Source: Lactifluus volemus (taxonomy: Eukaryota > Basidiomycota > Agaricomycetes > Russulales > Russulaceae). Taken from it: 64,000 nt of DNA. Shown one piece after another: positions 43,400-56,923 of this stretch. The DNA lies in the NCBI GenBank assembly GCA_022376515.1, contig WTXI01000072.1, forward strand, positions 1-64,000, in the 5' to 3' direction. The position numbers and the translations under genes were made by a program. The first letter of the stretch is position 1; each line of letters opens with the position of its first letter. Below the pieces are notes generated by a model. The model saw only the letters and a program-made list of their open reading frames with translations. It had not been told where the DNA came from and ran no database searches.

Positions 43400-46300
43400 A
43401 TGCGACTATCCCGGGGTATCTACCTCTGCCTCTTCAAGTTGTTCAGTCTCTCAAAAGCCTTCTATATTCCCGTTCCTAGGTGTGTCTAATTTTGCCGACT
43501 CTCCGTACCCCATACGTTACCTTATCTCGTTTCGCTTAGGTGGGCACAAGCCGTTGCCGTTATAAACGACGCCCTCTTCGTTTATGGCGGCAAGACGGAC
43601 CAATACAACACGTACGGCTACGACTCTGCCCCTTGGACAAATGATATCCTCTTTCTACCCTTATCCGCCTCCTTCAAGTCCTCCAACCCTCCATGGCAAT
43701 ACGTTGCTGGTTCCCATAACGCGTCCGTTTCATCTCAGGGTCCCACTCTTGCCTGGCACACTCTATCCGCAATCAACTCCTCCTTTTGCCTCCTCTTCGG
43801 TGGCAGCACCGGCCCACTCTCCACCGTCCTTCCCGATAACCCTGACTCAGCCCAGTTACTCAACGTCCTTGATGTCACCGCACCAACCTTCGTTTCGATT
43901 CCCCAGGGCTGGGCAGGAGAACCTCAGCGACGGATGCGCCACGCCTCCCCTTCCATGAACGGCACTGTCTACATCATCGGCGGCGAGCCCGCGGACGGCT
44001 CAGGGAACGCCTTCTCCACACATTACCTCTTCACCCCCTCCATCCCCGCCTTCACCCAGCTTCCCACCAAAAACGCTCCCCCGGGTCTTTTCGGCCACGC
44101 AGCCATTATTTTGTTTGATGGGCGCCTGCTCGTCTTTGGTGGCATCTCTCAGGGCCAACTCATTTCATTCGGCCTTGTTTGGGTACTTAACACGCTGCAG
44201 ACTAACCCAACCTGGAACCAAGCTGTCGTCGATAAATCGAACCTCCCTTTACCTCGCGCCGCCTTCGCCTTCGTGTTGCTAGACGATGGTCGAATTCTCA
44301 TCCATGGCGGGACCAATGTCGATTTTCTTTCAAATTTCGCCGACGGTTGGATTCTCGACCCGTCGAAAAATCCGATGACTTGGACTGCGTTGCCCGCCCT
44401 TTCCCAGCTCGGCCCAAGAAGGGATCATTTCGCGGTCAATGCTGGTGGACAGGTCATGTTTGGATTCGGTGCGTTGGTTGCTTCCCAAACCCAGACCGCC
44501 CTATTGATCAATAACACTCCAATCAGGTTATGGTGTTAATGCGCCCGCAGATGCTTCTGTCCAAATCTACAATGTTGGCACGGGGGCGTTCCAGCCCGCA
44601 TTTCAACCCCCAGTGGCGCCACCGGCCCACAACACACTTCCCCCGGGCCCGGCACAGACCGCCGCAGGTCCACCGGGCACAGCCGGTCCTGGACAAAATC
44701 CTGCCAAAGGAAATCCGCAGGGAAATCCACAAGGAGGGCCCCAAGCCAATCCCCAAGCCAATCCACCTCCCGATCAGAGTGGGGTCACTCCTCCGCGAAC
44801 GACCCGGCCATCGTCCAGCACTGGTACGAGCGTACCCGGTCCGGGAAGCACTACTGTGCCAAGCATGCAGGGCCGTCACAAATCCCACCTAGCTGCCATC
44901 CTGATTGGTTCTATCCTAGGCGTACTCGCATTCATCGCCGCTATGGCAGCGACGGTTTGGTACGTACGCCAGAGACGCGGCCGCTTGGGCCATGCATTCA
45001 GCCCGCTTGATGACGACGACTCGGAACATGCACACTCCATCACCGCCGTCCGAATCGCTGGCATGGGTGACAAGGGTCCGCGAATCCTTGCTGCACCCCG
45101 TGCATTGCTAAACCTGATCGGCATCGGTCAATCGCACTTGAACCGTTCCCGGCGCGATATCCTCGCTGATGAGGACCGTAGCTTCGACTGGGTCGGAAGT
45201 CGCGAGGCGTCCCGCGCCAACTCGAGCTTCGGTGGCCCGAGTGCACCCAGCAGTATCCGTGGGTGGTCGAACGCCGTTAGCGACACGCTTCGCAAGTTTG
45301 CCCGCGGTGCGGGCTCAGCTCCGCGTTCGCGGGATCCGTCGACGGACACACATTGGGGGAAGCTGGGTGGAGACCTATTTTCACCGGAGGTTACACTCAT
45401 GGCGGAAGGCCTTTCGCGTGATCAGCTGCCAGAGCGGATCCCCCATCCGTACGCGATCGCAGGCTCATCAGAATCTTACAACCCCTACGCGGACCAAGAT
45501 TCGTCATCAGAGAGCCTGCATGACTCGGCTCCTGCACCGGTCGTCGAGGCTGAGCCTGCGCACACGGAGCATCTTCGCATGAGGGAAGTGCGACGGCTGC
45601 CTACCCCGTTAGTCACCACACTACCGCCTTCGACCGACTTTGTGCCGCTGTCACCACTCGTGGAGCAAGCATCGCAGAAGTCCTTCTCCAACTCGTCGGC
45701 TTCACTCAACACACATTCAGACCAACATACAGGGTCGGGCTCATCTCACGGCGCATCTCAGACTCCCAGACCGTCCTCGATCCTCGACCCGAACCCACCC
45801 ACAGTAAGCCCGCCGATGCGACGGAGCAACTCGTGGTGGGCACGGTTCTCGCTACTCGAGCGGAGGAGCAGTGACTTGTCCGCGCGAAATTCTAGCGGTT
45901 TCATCGACTTTCGCGATCCTAATCCGCCGCCGCGGCCGCTTTCCGAGGACTTCACACACTCGCGACTGTCTGACATACCCGAGGCGGGGACTTCGCGGGC
46001 GCCTTCTACCACCCTGAGCCGTGCTCAGTCTGGCGCTGTTACACGAAGACCCACGATGTATCGTGACTCAGTACACGGCAGGTCTGCGTCGTCGCTACAA
46101 ACGGCTAACACGGAGACGCTCGAACGCGTCGGTGGCACGATGGACATCATCCAGCGTGACGCGACGTTGGATTCACACTACACGAGCCCGACGACGGCCT
46201 CCCATGATGAAGGGTCTGGTCCTCGACCGAGCTCGATATCACCCACTACGAACGCTGGTGTACTGCGAAGGCTGACGGTCCGCAGCGAACCTTCGCATTG

Positions 46301-46769
46301 GTCAACGGAGAGTTCGGCCGAGTCTCCCATGGTTCTCTCGCCACTCGCGTCCCGTGCTGCCACGCCTCCACTCGAACCCATAGATCCGACCTCGGAGGAG
46401 GAGCACCAAGCCGCAGCAGCACCATCATCATCAACACCAATAGTACCAACAGCACCGTGGTCCGGTTCCGAGGACTTGGTCGTGTCGCCACGCCTATCAC
46501 CCGCCGCGGGTGCATCACCTCTTTCACCCGGGGTGGGAGAGCGCGTGTGGGACTTTGAACGACGTATGTCACGGGAAGGCGAACCACACCTTCACCGACC
46601 AACACCCGTCGTCGAGAAGAACGCTCGAGTCCTCGAACTGTGGTTCGCTACGGGTTTGTCCCGCGGGCATCTCTCTTTGTCGCCAATCCAGACGGTGCTG
46701 CTGCCCGCGGGTCTGATGGGTGATCCAATCCGTGATGATGACGATGATGATGGGGACCCAACCAGATAG
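43400..46769 (+). CDS. Kelch-repeat single-pass membrane protein
   Basis: Exons 43400-43479, 43540-44468 and 44527-46769 give 1,083 residues in one frame. The N-terminal hydrophobic stretch (about residues 5-22) is a probable signal peptide. Kelch-type repeats follow (NDALFVYGGKTDQ, SSFCLLFGGSTG, NGTVYIIGGEPADG, DGRLLVFGG, DGRILIHGGTN, GGQVMFGFG), a beta-propeller of about 330 residues. A Pro/Gly/Gln-rich stalk comes next, then one membrane segment (SHLAAILIGSILGVLAFIAAM, near 44880-44945) followed by RQRRGR. The long Ser/Pro-rich cytoplasmic tail ends in an Asp run. The architecture is common in Agaricomycetes, perhaps acting at the cell surface; no specific role is known to me. Confidence 0.88.
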
Positions 46770-49700
46770 ACTGGAGTTTAATTTTTTGCCGGGTTGACTG
46801 GTGAAAAATTCGGTCTGTTCGCACCCAGTTTTGAGGGAGTGGCGAATGAAGCTCTGGCTTCAGTTTCTTCGTATCCGTCTGACTTATTCATCAAGGTCTC
46901 GCTGACGGCACCGACACTGGGGGGTTCGATGAACTAGTTGACTGTGGCACCACATACAGACACAGACACAACAACAGACCCTTCTTCCTCTTTTTTTTTT
47001 CCCTTCCGTCTCGGATAATCTATATTTCCATCCGGGACGGACGGTTGCAAAACCCCACAAGCATATATTTCTTTCTATTTAAGCGCGAGGATATACATTT
47101 TAGGGACCGGGTTGTACTCTTTTCTCTTACTGCCGATTGGCATTGTGTGTGTGTGGGATCCTTCTTACTCTCTCTGACGATGTACATTTGCATGGACGGA
47201 AGTGCTCACCCCTTGCAACGCCCCGCTTCCCTTCCCCTTTTTTTTTGTATCCCTTCTTTTTATGGTACACTAACGAATAGACCTTCACACGGCTTGATGT
47301 CGCATGTATACTTTTTCGCAAACCTTTGTTCTTCTCTTTTTGTCGTTTATTGTGTAGAACCACACATGACACAAAGAAGCGGCCGAAAGTTTATGATGAT
47401 GCCAACAACGTTCACGTTTTTTTGCCAAGGAAGTCGCACGCAGTCGACGCAACCCGGAACGCCCTTGGCGCTTCTTGCTAGACAAACTTTGACTGAGTGA
47501 CTGGGAGGGCCATCGTGAAAAGGTTTCAAATTGGACCGTAAAAAAAAAAAAAAAAAAAATGGTGCTTTCAGTGGGTCAGACGACATAACTTAGTAACTCC
47601 GAGATCACCGTGTGCACCGCCGCCACTACCAGTGAAATCGCGCAAAAGTTTCATTCATTCAGACTGCTCTTTATAGGCACCCCTGCTGCGTGTCATCTTT
47701 TTCGGTTACATCCTCTTCTTATCAATTGTGAAATTCCGTTGTGCGCTTACTCAGCCTATCCAGCTGATGCGCTCTTGCATCCGGGGCAAAATCTAAGCGT
47801 TGCAAGGGTGCCAAACAGGATCACTGTGGTATAGTGGTATGAATGGAAGATCAAACGGGTATACCGTGTTGAGGTTTGAGCGCGGGAAAGAATGGGTGAT
47901 TTTTGAGTTCTTCAGAAATGACATATTTGTAACCAGGTCAAGCCGGCACTCTACCGCCGTTGCGTCACGTAAACTTCTTGTGCTGTGCTTCGACCCACAA
48001 GGTGGAGCTGGTAGATGATGGCCCTCCTGGGCATGCTTTTTTGCGGAAATGGTTATGGCATGGGGGCTCCGCCTCTGGGCGCTGTGCGTCGTGCGCTGGG
48101 ACACCCAGTCATTCGCTTGAGTTGGGGTTGGGTGACTCCTGCTGCCCCATCTCGTGATCCCACCTCGTTGAGCATTTCAAAAAGTAAGAGTACTGGAACG
48201 GATAACTCAAAGGACGTATTTCCTTCCACGCGGCTTGTTGAGTCCGCTTGCTACCTGGCCCTTGCCTCGTGAACACTTTCCAATCCTGGACAACCAGTAG
48301 TTCGACCTGAGGAGGTTGGGCACTTGGGGGGAGACAATATGACGTGCAGTGATGAGGAAAATCTGTTTCTGTTGACGGTTGTGGTCTTTGCCCTTAATAA
48401 GGTAGCATGGGAACCCATGTTCAGAGCACAGGATTACACGACGCAACAACAGCAGAGTGTCACGCGATTGACTGGGGTTTTACATACGTGGCACAGACTC
48501 GACATACTGCGGTTCCGAGTATAGCTGAATCAGGTGAGCGTCTAGCCAGGGGCCCGAAAACGCCCAAAGTGGAGTGGCCCCACATCCAACACCACAGTAC
48601 AACAAAGACACACAGAGACCACGTGAGGATGTATAGGCCTAGAAGGGGATGGATCTAGAAAGAAGCCCTACGCCCGTGATCAGGCAATTTTGCCTGCAGG
48701 TTCAAGGGCGCTAACCGTATGATACATAAGAAGAATTTGGGTGGGGGTGTAGTGCAACGAGGCTTTCCGCCTGTAATTCCGAAATCGTTTTAGTCCTCTT
48801 ACAGTCCCTCTGGTCACTACCGTGTTCAACCACCCTACAAACACCCCCAACCCCCTAATACACAGATGCACCATATACACCTAAAACGGCAGGTCGGCGG
48901 AGGGCGTCTAGGACTTCACAAATGTGCCACCGCCGTCGCCGTTCGCCATGGCCTGGGGGCTAGTACGGGTACTCCTTGATACTGTTCCGGTCCCATTCCG
49001 CGTTTTTCCAATAAACTTTGTCATATTTATCTATCTACTTATGAAATTCATTTTTCTTATGAGACCTTTCCCACATATACCCCCCGCCGTTCTCACATGA
49101 ATGAATGAATGAGAAGATTTTCCGTCAACAACTGCTCGGTGGTTGTTTGACTTAACAAGGTGAAAAAAAAAAGCGAAGGTCGCCCCCGTCCATAGTCGAG
49201 GGAAAGTGAAGAAAGCAAAGACCCCGGAGACTTGACTTTGAGCGCCAGCCCTCTTGCTGGGGCTCATGATAAGCGCCCGAAATGCTCGGACTTGAGAAAA
49301 CGTTCAAGCCATGCCTTCGCTGAAAGGAACATTCGTCGGTCTTTCGTATGACCGGGCGGAACCTTCCTTCGAGCCATTTTGCATGATTACAAGTTATGAA
49401 AGAAGTCATGGAACTTCTTGCCTCTTTTTCATTTTTTTTGTCGCTCCTGTTGGTACTAGTTCGCCGGTTCGCTCTCAATATCTCCTCCCTTCCATAACTG
49501 GGTAACATAAGTACCCCCGTCCTGTAAACACGACCTTGTCACACGGCAGTTGTGTGCTAGAATCATTTATCCTGTGCCCTGTCGCCACAACCTGGTATTC
49601 ATCGTGTACTGTAGTGGTCAAATGTTTCTTTTCACGGCAAATGATACCCGGGCGCTTGTCCACGCGCAAGCTTGGATTTCAAAGCGTTGGAGCATGGCTC

Positions 49701-49910
49701 GGGTCCAGGCTTTCCGCAATCTCTCTTCCGGATCTTTTCGGAAAGAGACCGACCAGGAAAACGGCGTGCACGGCAAAGCGGGAACAAGGAGCCAGAAATA
49801 ACGCAGGCAAACGTGTGACCAGGACGACGTACAAGACGCATACACAGGATTTGACAAAGACACCCCCCCTCTCTCTTCCCCGGCTCCCGAGCTCATCTGC
49901 CGTTGACAAA
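46770..49910. other. 3.1-kb intergenic region
   Basis: No coding sequence I can support. It contains a T-rich 3' UTR-like part (46990-47350), a 20-base A run near 47542-47561, and scattered short open frames without motifs. It probably includes the 3' UTR of the kelch gene and that of the acyl-CoA-binding gene. Confidence 0.5.
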
Positions 49911-50511
49911 TCAGGCAGCGTTGATCTGGGCTTTGTAACCCTTTGCCTCTTCCGTCCCTTCGGCTTCGAGAATCTGGCGTAATGTATTGGTAGGTCAGCA
50001 TCGTGACATTTATGAGGCACATGAACAACGCACTTCAAGGAGCTTCTCTACATATTTGACCCACGCCTCCTCCTTCGAGACGCCCTTCCGGTCATTCCAA
50101 GCATCCCTGCACGGCGAAGGGCAATGTGATAGGGTGAGAGGGGTTTACATCGCATCAGCAATTATGGCTTAAAAGGAAGAGAGGCGATCGAGCACGCGCA
50201 CCACTTGGCTTTACCCGTAAAGTCGAACATACCGGGTCTCGGGATGTTGACGTCGCCTTCGGTGGCTAGAATTCGAAGTTTGGTGCAAATGAGGACCGTG
50301 ATGCCCACAATTGCGCCTCCCAAAACCCACCTTGCTTGAAGTAAGAGTAGAACTGGGTTAAGGCCCAGTTAGGTGAAAGGACTACGTAAGAAAAAAAAAG
50401 GGTGCCCACGAAGAGTTGGTCCTCCTGTGTGGGCTGGATGGGTCCTTCCTTCGGAAGCTTCCTTATGATCTCCACAGCTTTCTCGAATTTCTCCTTGGTC
50501 ACGGTGGACAT
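49911..50511 (-). CDS. ACB1: Acyl-CoA-binding protein
   Basis: Five exons (50511-50410, 50352-50331, 50265-50202, 50106-50034, 49973-49911) encode 107 residues. [20 protein letters not shown] opens the four-helix bundle; [21 protein letters not shown] and [19 protein letters not shown] are the ligand-binding signature, with the conserved Tyr and Lys; [12 protein letters not shown] is helix 4. The length fits the family, somewhat longer than the usual 86-90 through a C-terminal extension. The protein binds and carries long-chain acyl-CoA in the cytosol. Exon 2 has only 22 bases. All introns are GT-AG. Confidence 0.95.
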
Positions 50512-53500
50512 TGATGCACGTACAATATTTGGATCGATGGCGATGGCGATGTCGATGGCAGGACAAGACAGCCGACGACGCGAGGCGAAGTGTCTTACAA
50601 AATCAATTGTTTTTTTTTTTTACGGTCCGTCAAGGTCCGACACCGGCGACTTGACTTTTCACCACCCCACCACCGCACATCTTTCCTAGCGCGCGCGGAG
50701 CAAAGCCAACTTTCGGCGATCCCCCGATCCCGCTGACTACGTCGTACAAGTCAAACAAACTACCCATTTATTCCTACACAAGGACCGTAAATTTATGTAA
50801 CAAAAAAACTTGCTTCGGTGTTGGCAAAAAACGAGCTTTACATTCAGTATATAGAGTTTTGGAAAACGGTGGTACGATACGAAAATAAATAAATGAATGG
50901 TCGTACGGATACGCGACCCCCAACCACGTCCAATATTTGAGTATTTTGAGCGCCGAGGTCACGAATCACGATGTGTTTGTTAGAACTTAGAAGTACTTCA
51001 ACGTCTCAACTCAAGGGCGCTCGCGCCGCGGAGAGTCAGAGCACGCCGCGGACCCGGGGCAGGCGCAGTTGCGCGCTCCCCGTCGATCATCGTGTACTGT
51101 AGTCCCCGCGAGCATCTAGCCCGTGCTTCTCGGTACATCCATGCATCATCCGGCGCGCGCCTGAACACGCAACTCCCTTTCATCTTTACGCACACCACCA
51201 CTATGCTCATCTTTCCGTTCGGGATATTCATCACATTACCGGTTTATTCGCACCCGCTTGGATGTATTCTCTCCGTCGGTCTTGTCTTTCGCCGACGGTA
51301 AGCTGTAGCCAAGTACGTCGTTCCTTTTTTTTTGTCCCCTTTAGCTCCTTGGAGTAAGGTAGGTGGGACACAATCGTGGCAAGTAACCCAAGTCCAAAGG
51401 TATGTCGCCTGCGTCCCGAGTCCCTGAACCACCTCTGATTTCTTTGTCTGCCACGTTTTCGGTACCCTACTTTGTAGGTTTTGATTCGTTGACAATTCAT
51501 GAAGTACCTGTCCCTTCATACTTACAAGAATGATAGGTGTCGTTTTGCCATGCGTTGATTGTATATTGGCCCTGCACAATATCACTTCAACTGACCGCCA
51601 TCACAATAGCGATTGTGTGCTGTGCCTCTCCACCCGGACCATCGACACTTTATCTTCTGCCCCTGTCTCGTCGGCCTGAGAGCGAGGTACTTTCTGACTG
51701 GGGCGTTCCTTGACAGCCCTGAGTCCAATTCCGCATCAAATTGTAACGTAACCACTGATTAATTTCGCCTGTGAATACTGGATGCCGGTAGAGTTCATCA
51801 CCCCATTCAGCCTTAACATCCATTACTCGGATCTTAACGCACCGCATGTAATCCCTACAATTACCCGGTGTCTGTGACAAATTGTGGTTTATCAACTTGA
51901 TGATGGCTGGCTGCGCAATCATGATTGCATTGACAACCTTTACACGGATGCCCGCCTGTATGGCATCCGCCGTCTATGTGTACGTGCCTTTCTTTGTTTT
52001 CCATCTGAAATACTGTTGCTAGGGCGCAAATGCATTTTTCATGAGACGTATTATGGTACACGTCGCCATCTTGTGGGCGCTTCTCCCCGACGTCCCCGCC
52101 TGATATTGGTCATTCGTCATCCCCTGCCGTACTTTCTGTCAACCTCTCTCGTTGTTTCCTACTACATGTCCTCGACAACAATCGCTGACAGGAATCTGCC
52201 TGCCCATATCGAGCCATCTGAATGAGTAGATCGATCGGGAGGGGTGCCAGAGGCATGTTCCCAGAGCCTAGCATGGGTTGATTGTCCCTCCTTTTGTTTT
52301 GTCTGCCGTAGCCGTTGCTACGCTCGCGCGGCCGTCAATATATTGCGCCAAGAGCCTGTCCTTCAATCCATTCATATTTCAAACAACACAGCTCAAAAGG
52401 GAAGACGGTTAATAGTCGTTTTCTACCTTATCCGGTCGTCTTCCCTAGCTTTCCCGGAGCTGATCTTGAAAGAAAACCAGGACACCTCGCAATGCGCCAC
52501 CGGCGAGAGATCTTACGGGCAAGACTTCGGGGCTACGGATTAGGGGGGGGAGGAACGAGTCATATGTTTTCCTAGGATCCTTTGACCTGAAGGAGCTTTA
52601 CCTTTACGCCCCGGTGTTATCATTGAACACTGTCCGGGTCGACTAGGAAGGCCTCGCAAAAACATTGGCTGCCGAGGCGCAATCAAACCCTTCTGGAGTG
52701 AAGAAGTTGTTTCAAGGCGCTCAAAGCTTCCACTTCCCCGGCGCCATCGCACTTTGGAAAATTCAGCGCCCATTTAGGCTTTCCATGTCTACATCCCCGC
52801 AAGCTCAGATGAAAATTCTAGTGGCTCAGCCTCATCAATGTTTCAGATTCATCCCACTCCCCGTGTCAACGAATAAACTAAAGTACGTGATCCCAATATC
52901 CATATCCCTCCTTCCTTGTTGCCCCCCGATTTCTTCACGCGCGGGGTCTCTCGGGGCCTGCACCGCCGGCATCAACATTGACTCCACAACCGACCATACG
53001 CAACGCCCCTCTAACGCCTCCGGTGGCAACGCTTCGATGATATCTTGCAACTTGAGGCAGGCGCTTACGCCGTGCGCGATCTAGATACCACCCGATTGGT
53101 GCCCAGTGGGTTGATACGCGTTTCCCCACGGTGGAACGGTAGAGCCGCGCCTTAAATAGCCCTTTCCGTCGGCACGAGAGTAAAAAAGCCCACCACAAAA
53201 ACGGGGGGCCACCTGTGTCCTCACGGATTGAGACGACTTGTCGTGTGTGTGCATGCATGGTTAAATGGTGGAGGGGGGCTTGACATCGTGCATCGTCCGG
53301 ATGTCAAGGGGCAGGCGGTAAGCCGCTGCGGAGAAGAGCAGGTAATCTTCCCGGGACCCTAATCTCATTTCGTCACACGGCCGGCCGCCGTATAGCTGTA
53401 CGTACTTGCCATTGTTCCAGAGTAGGCCTGGTTAAGAAGTGATTTCCGTTCTGGAAAGAGCCTGGCCCCCCAATCGAGCCACATGGACAGGACAATAAGT

Positions 53501-53783
53501 TAGACGTGTGTCTTTTGCGTTAGTGCACGATTGGTCCGATGGGCGGGAATTTGCACAGTGGAGATGTTGCGAAGAAACAAGGACGCAAGGATTATCAACT
53601 TTTTACGATTTCAAGGGCAAGGGCAAGATCTACTGGTGTTACTGTCACGATGTCACGATTGTGACACTGTTGTGCCGCTCAAACTGCCCACACGCCCGCT
53701 CAGGCCTCGTCGTCGTCCAGCTCGTTATCGAAACTAGTAACGACCTGATTACCAACACAACTGGTTCAATAACTTACAGGAGT
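50512..53783. other. 3.3-kb intergenic region
   Basis: Upstream of the acyl-CoA-binding gene (divergent promoter side) and of the PH-domain gene. A poly-T tract lies near 50610. I see no exon chain, RNA gene or transposon end that I can defend. Confidence 0.5.
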
Positions 53784-55442
53784 ATGGCGCAGCCAGCGGC
53801 GCCTCCAACTCCTCAAGAAGTTTCACGCAAATTGTCCATCCATGCGGCCGTTAAACCCAAGGTCAGTTTGCGGCGCTTCACACCTCCCCCCCTTCCACAG
53901 GCCAAATAACGGTTCTTTGATTGTCGCATATGTTTTTTTTGTTTTGTTTTTGGTACCGCCTAGGTCGTGCCAAATCCGAACATCGTTTCTGGAACCGAAT
54001 CAGATTCGGATTCAGGAATGGCACCAGATCACGTCTCTCCTGGTTCTGCGCCGCCACCGCTCTCGGCCATCGCTGAACGACGGGCGAACGGGGAAGACTC
54101 TGAAGATGACGAAGAGGACACTGGCGCATGGCGTACGGCCGATGTTCCACCACGCGCCGCGGGAGATAGCGATATTCGCGCAGGATATCTTTGGAAGAAG
54201 GGTGAACGGCGCAAGGTGCGTGTCATTTCAGCCCCAATAATGTCATAATTTCAAGAATGATGGGCCGCTGACGCATTTTTCGTTCAATCAAAAAAGACTT
54301 GGAAGCGACGTTGGTTCGTGCTGCGCCCTGCGCACCTCGCCTACTACAAGACATCGGCTGAATATCAGCTCCATCGGCTTCTCGAATTGCAGGACGTGCA
54401 TACGTGCACGCCCGTCGCGCTCAAACGACGCGAGCACACGTTTGGGGTAGTGACCGCAACGCGGACGTATTATCTACAGGCCGAATCGCAACAAACCGCC
54501 CAGGAATGGGTGGCGGCTATCCGTGAGGCCAAAGAGGCGCAAATGGCTAACACCGCGGCGGCTGCGACGAGTTCGACAACCGCGTCGAGGCCGATTCCGA
54601 TCCCTACACGCCCGCGCATCCCCGCTATCACACCATCGCCACCCTCACGCATGCCTGCTGTCACGTCGTCCGAGTCAGAGGAAGCCTCGCCCAACGCCCA
54701 GCGCATGTTTGCCTTGCCGTCGTCGCCTGGCATGTCGTCGTCTTGTTCGCCTAGGACCGGTGGAGCCGATGCTTCCAAGGTCGTCATGTCTGGTTATATC
54801 ACCAAGATGGGCAAGCGACGGAACTGGCGGAAGAGATGGTTCATGCTCAACGGTGAAATGCTGATGTATGCTGGCAGTCACATGGTGAGAAACCCCCTCC
54901 CCCCACAACCGGTGATCGGTGTGGGTCGCTTTTTCTGGCTGGATACTCGTGCTGACCAGGTGGAGTGATAAACAGGACACGAAGATGCACCGACAGATAC
55001 CGCTGTCTCAAATTCTGGATGCCTTTGAGTACGATGTTCCGCCGACTGCTGCGCCACCATCACACGCCAGAGGGGGATCGGACGAGGCGGACCACACGTT
55101 GTCGAAGCACACGTTCAAGATTGTGACGACGAAACGGACGTTGGTGCTTTGCGCGCCAAGCGAGGAAGAAGAGATTCAGTGGCTTAGCGCAGTGCGCGCG
55201 CTCATTGCAGGAGGTCAGACGCTGGGGTCGTACCAGGGGACGTACTGCAAGGCACGCCGGCGTTGAAATCTACAGCAGTGATCGATCATGGGCATGGTGG
55301 GCAAGTGGCTACCGGATCGGGATCGGTCGGAGGAATGAAAAACAGACGGGAGGCGCCGCCTCGCAAGATCAGCGTCAGCGGCAGCGGTGCGGGCATGTTC
55401 GCGCCTGGGACTGCCCCGATTGCCGAGGAGAGCGTCTCTTGA
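53784..55442 (+). CDS. Two-PH-domain protein, frame break near the 3' end
   Basis: Exons 53784-53861, 53964-54215, 54297-54884 and from 54976. The first PH domain begins RAGYLWKKGERRK, runs over the exon junction to WKRRWFVLRPAHLAYYK, and ends at AQEWVAAIREAKEA. The second begins SGYITKMGKRRNWRKRWFML and ends EEEEIQWLSAVRALI. Between them is a Ser/Pro-rich linker. Reading straight on, the frame stops at 55266 (402 residues). In the neighbouring frame from about 55209 the text continues for some 77 codons in ordinary protein composition (DAGVVPGDVLQGTPALKS, PPRKISVSG) and stops at 55440-55442. One base is therefore apparently missing near 55205-55210. It probably binds phosphoinositides; the partner is unknown. 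Confidence 0.85.
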
Positions 55443-56923
55443 CGAGATGGTTGGGAGAAGGCATGTTTGGGAAGGAGGAGGAGGAGGAGGAGGAAGGGGG
55501 AGATTGAGGGACTTTGCGACCCTGACGTGGACCATGCGCACATTTGATTTTTCTTCCCCTTCCCCTGGCGCAGCATCTTTCACAATCGCACGCACCCTTC
55601 TTTGTTCGCTCACACTTCCGATATTCACCTTTTTTTCTTTCGGAGTGGCGGTAATACTCAGAGTTTTGTAGGAATAGAAAACCGAACCAGTAGCATTCAC
55701 ACTAACCAAGCTAGTTGTTATTTTTGGAAACGTATGTATAGGGAAGAAGATGTGGCCTATGATGGTAAGGGATTGGAGGGGAGGAGTGTTGAGAGGGTAA
55801 TCAGGATTATGTGAGATCCGGCTTCCATTCATGATGCGAATGGTATAGCGTACACTAATATTGATGACTGAGGATTGGCAGACAGACGAAACGAGGGGGG
55901 GTGCGACAAGCGCGGAAGCTTTTGCAGCTCTAGGCGTATCTATATCGGGAAGTGCTTCCGTAGAAATCAGAGTGAGGACCATATGGGTCGAAGCACGCCG
56001 GCGTGTTTGAATGCCGGGATGATGATGGACTAAATCGGTTGTGCCTGAAGATTTGAAACGGCAAGGTTATGAACAAGGTTGTGCGAGTGTGCGGGAGGAA
56101 AAGATGAATACAGACGCGGAGGGAAGGGGGAGGAAGGATGATGGGGGAGGGGGATGGGGATGGGGGATGGGAAAACGGGAACGGGGGATGGGGTAACAAG
56201 ATGGGGGTGTGAGAAAGTAAAAGGACGAGGAAGCAGGGAACCGAAAAAAGAAAGCGGGAGCCAAAGTTTTGGGAAACGATTGGTGCCTTCCGATCTCAGC
56301 GGCTAGCCGTAAATAACTAGAATCAGGGATTCGATTTGAAGTTCCGCGAATATGGCCTATTCAGTGAGACGCCCGCAATGTTGCACGAGGCGAATTCCTA
56401 CCCCAATGGGTCTGAGGCACTGATACGTGGCTGTGTAACCCTAGAAGTTGAACAAGAGGTTTTGTTGTCATTCTTTTCATAGACATGTGAGATGTGAGAA
56501 AATGAGAGGGGGAGGGGAGGAGAGAGAGGGGAGAAAAGAGATATAGTTTTTAAAAAAAATATAAAAAAAAATAAAAAAAGGATTTGTTAGTTGTCGTCAA
56601 GGAGTAGGAATGTGGTGGAGAGAGAGTAGAAAAAGACGGGATGATCAGAGAGCAAGACGTTGGGGTGACTGGGGTCTTATGATAGGAAATATATTACACG
56701 TAAATAAAAATATTATGTGAGCATTAGCCGCACTATGGTGCAAAGGTATTACAGGTAGAGTACCGGCAAAGGTTTATAACAAGCGCTTCCGTTCCTTCTT
56801 CCTCCCTCCGTCGCCCTCTCTTCCTCCCCTCCCAACTTGACCAGCGTCCACCGTAGAACAGCCAAGTCAACATTGCACCCCTAAAATATCGTCAATCTGT
56901 TGCACTTACTCTCTTCCGTTGCG
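55443..56923. other. Intergenic region with purine-rich runs
   Basis: No gene. GAGGAGGAGG near 55475-55500 and a long G/A-rich stretch from about 56090 to 56660. The minus-strand open frame across 55215-55982 is a by-product of the PH gene's tail and composition. Confidence 0.5.

Noticed and set aside
45758..46605. Minus-strand open frames opposite the kelch gene tail
   Set aside because: Mirror images of a Ser/Pro-rich coding strand.
47045..47500. Plus-strand open frame of 151 codons
   Set aside because: Phe/Ser/Leu-rich translation of T-rich UTR-like DNA downstream of the kelch gene.
47820..47880. TGGTATAGTGG, like a tRNA A box
   Set aside because: No matching B box or stem follows at the right distance.
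48015..48272. Plus-strand open frame of 85 codons
   Set aside because: No motif, no splice context and no compositional support.
49618..50038. Minus-strand open frames overlapping the acyl-CoA-binding gene end
   Set aside because: Different frame from the recognised exons; shadow frames.
55215..55982. Minus-strand open frame of 255 codons
   Set aside because: Opposite the PH gene tail, biased composition, no motifs.
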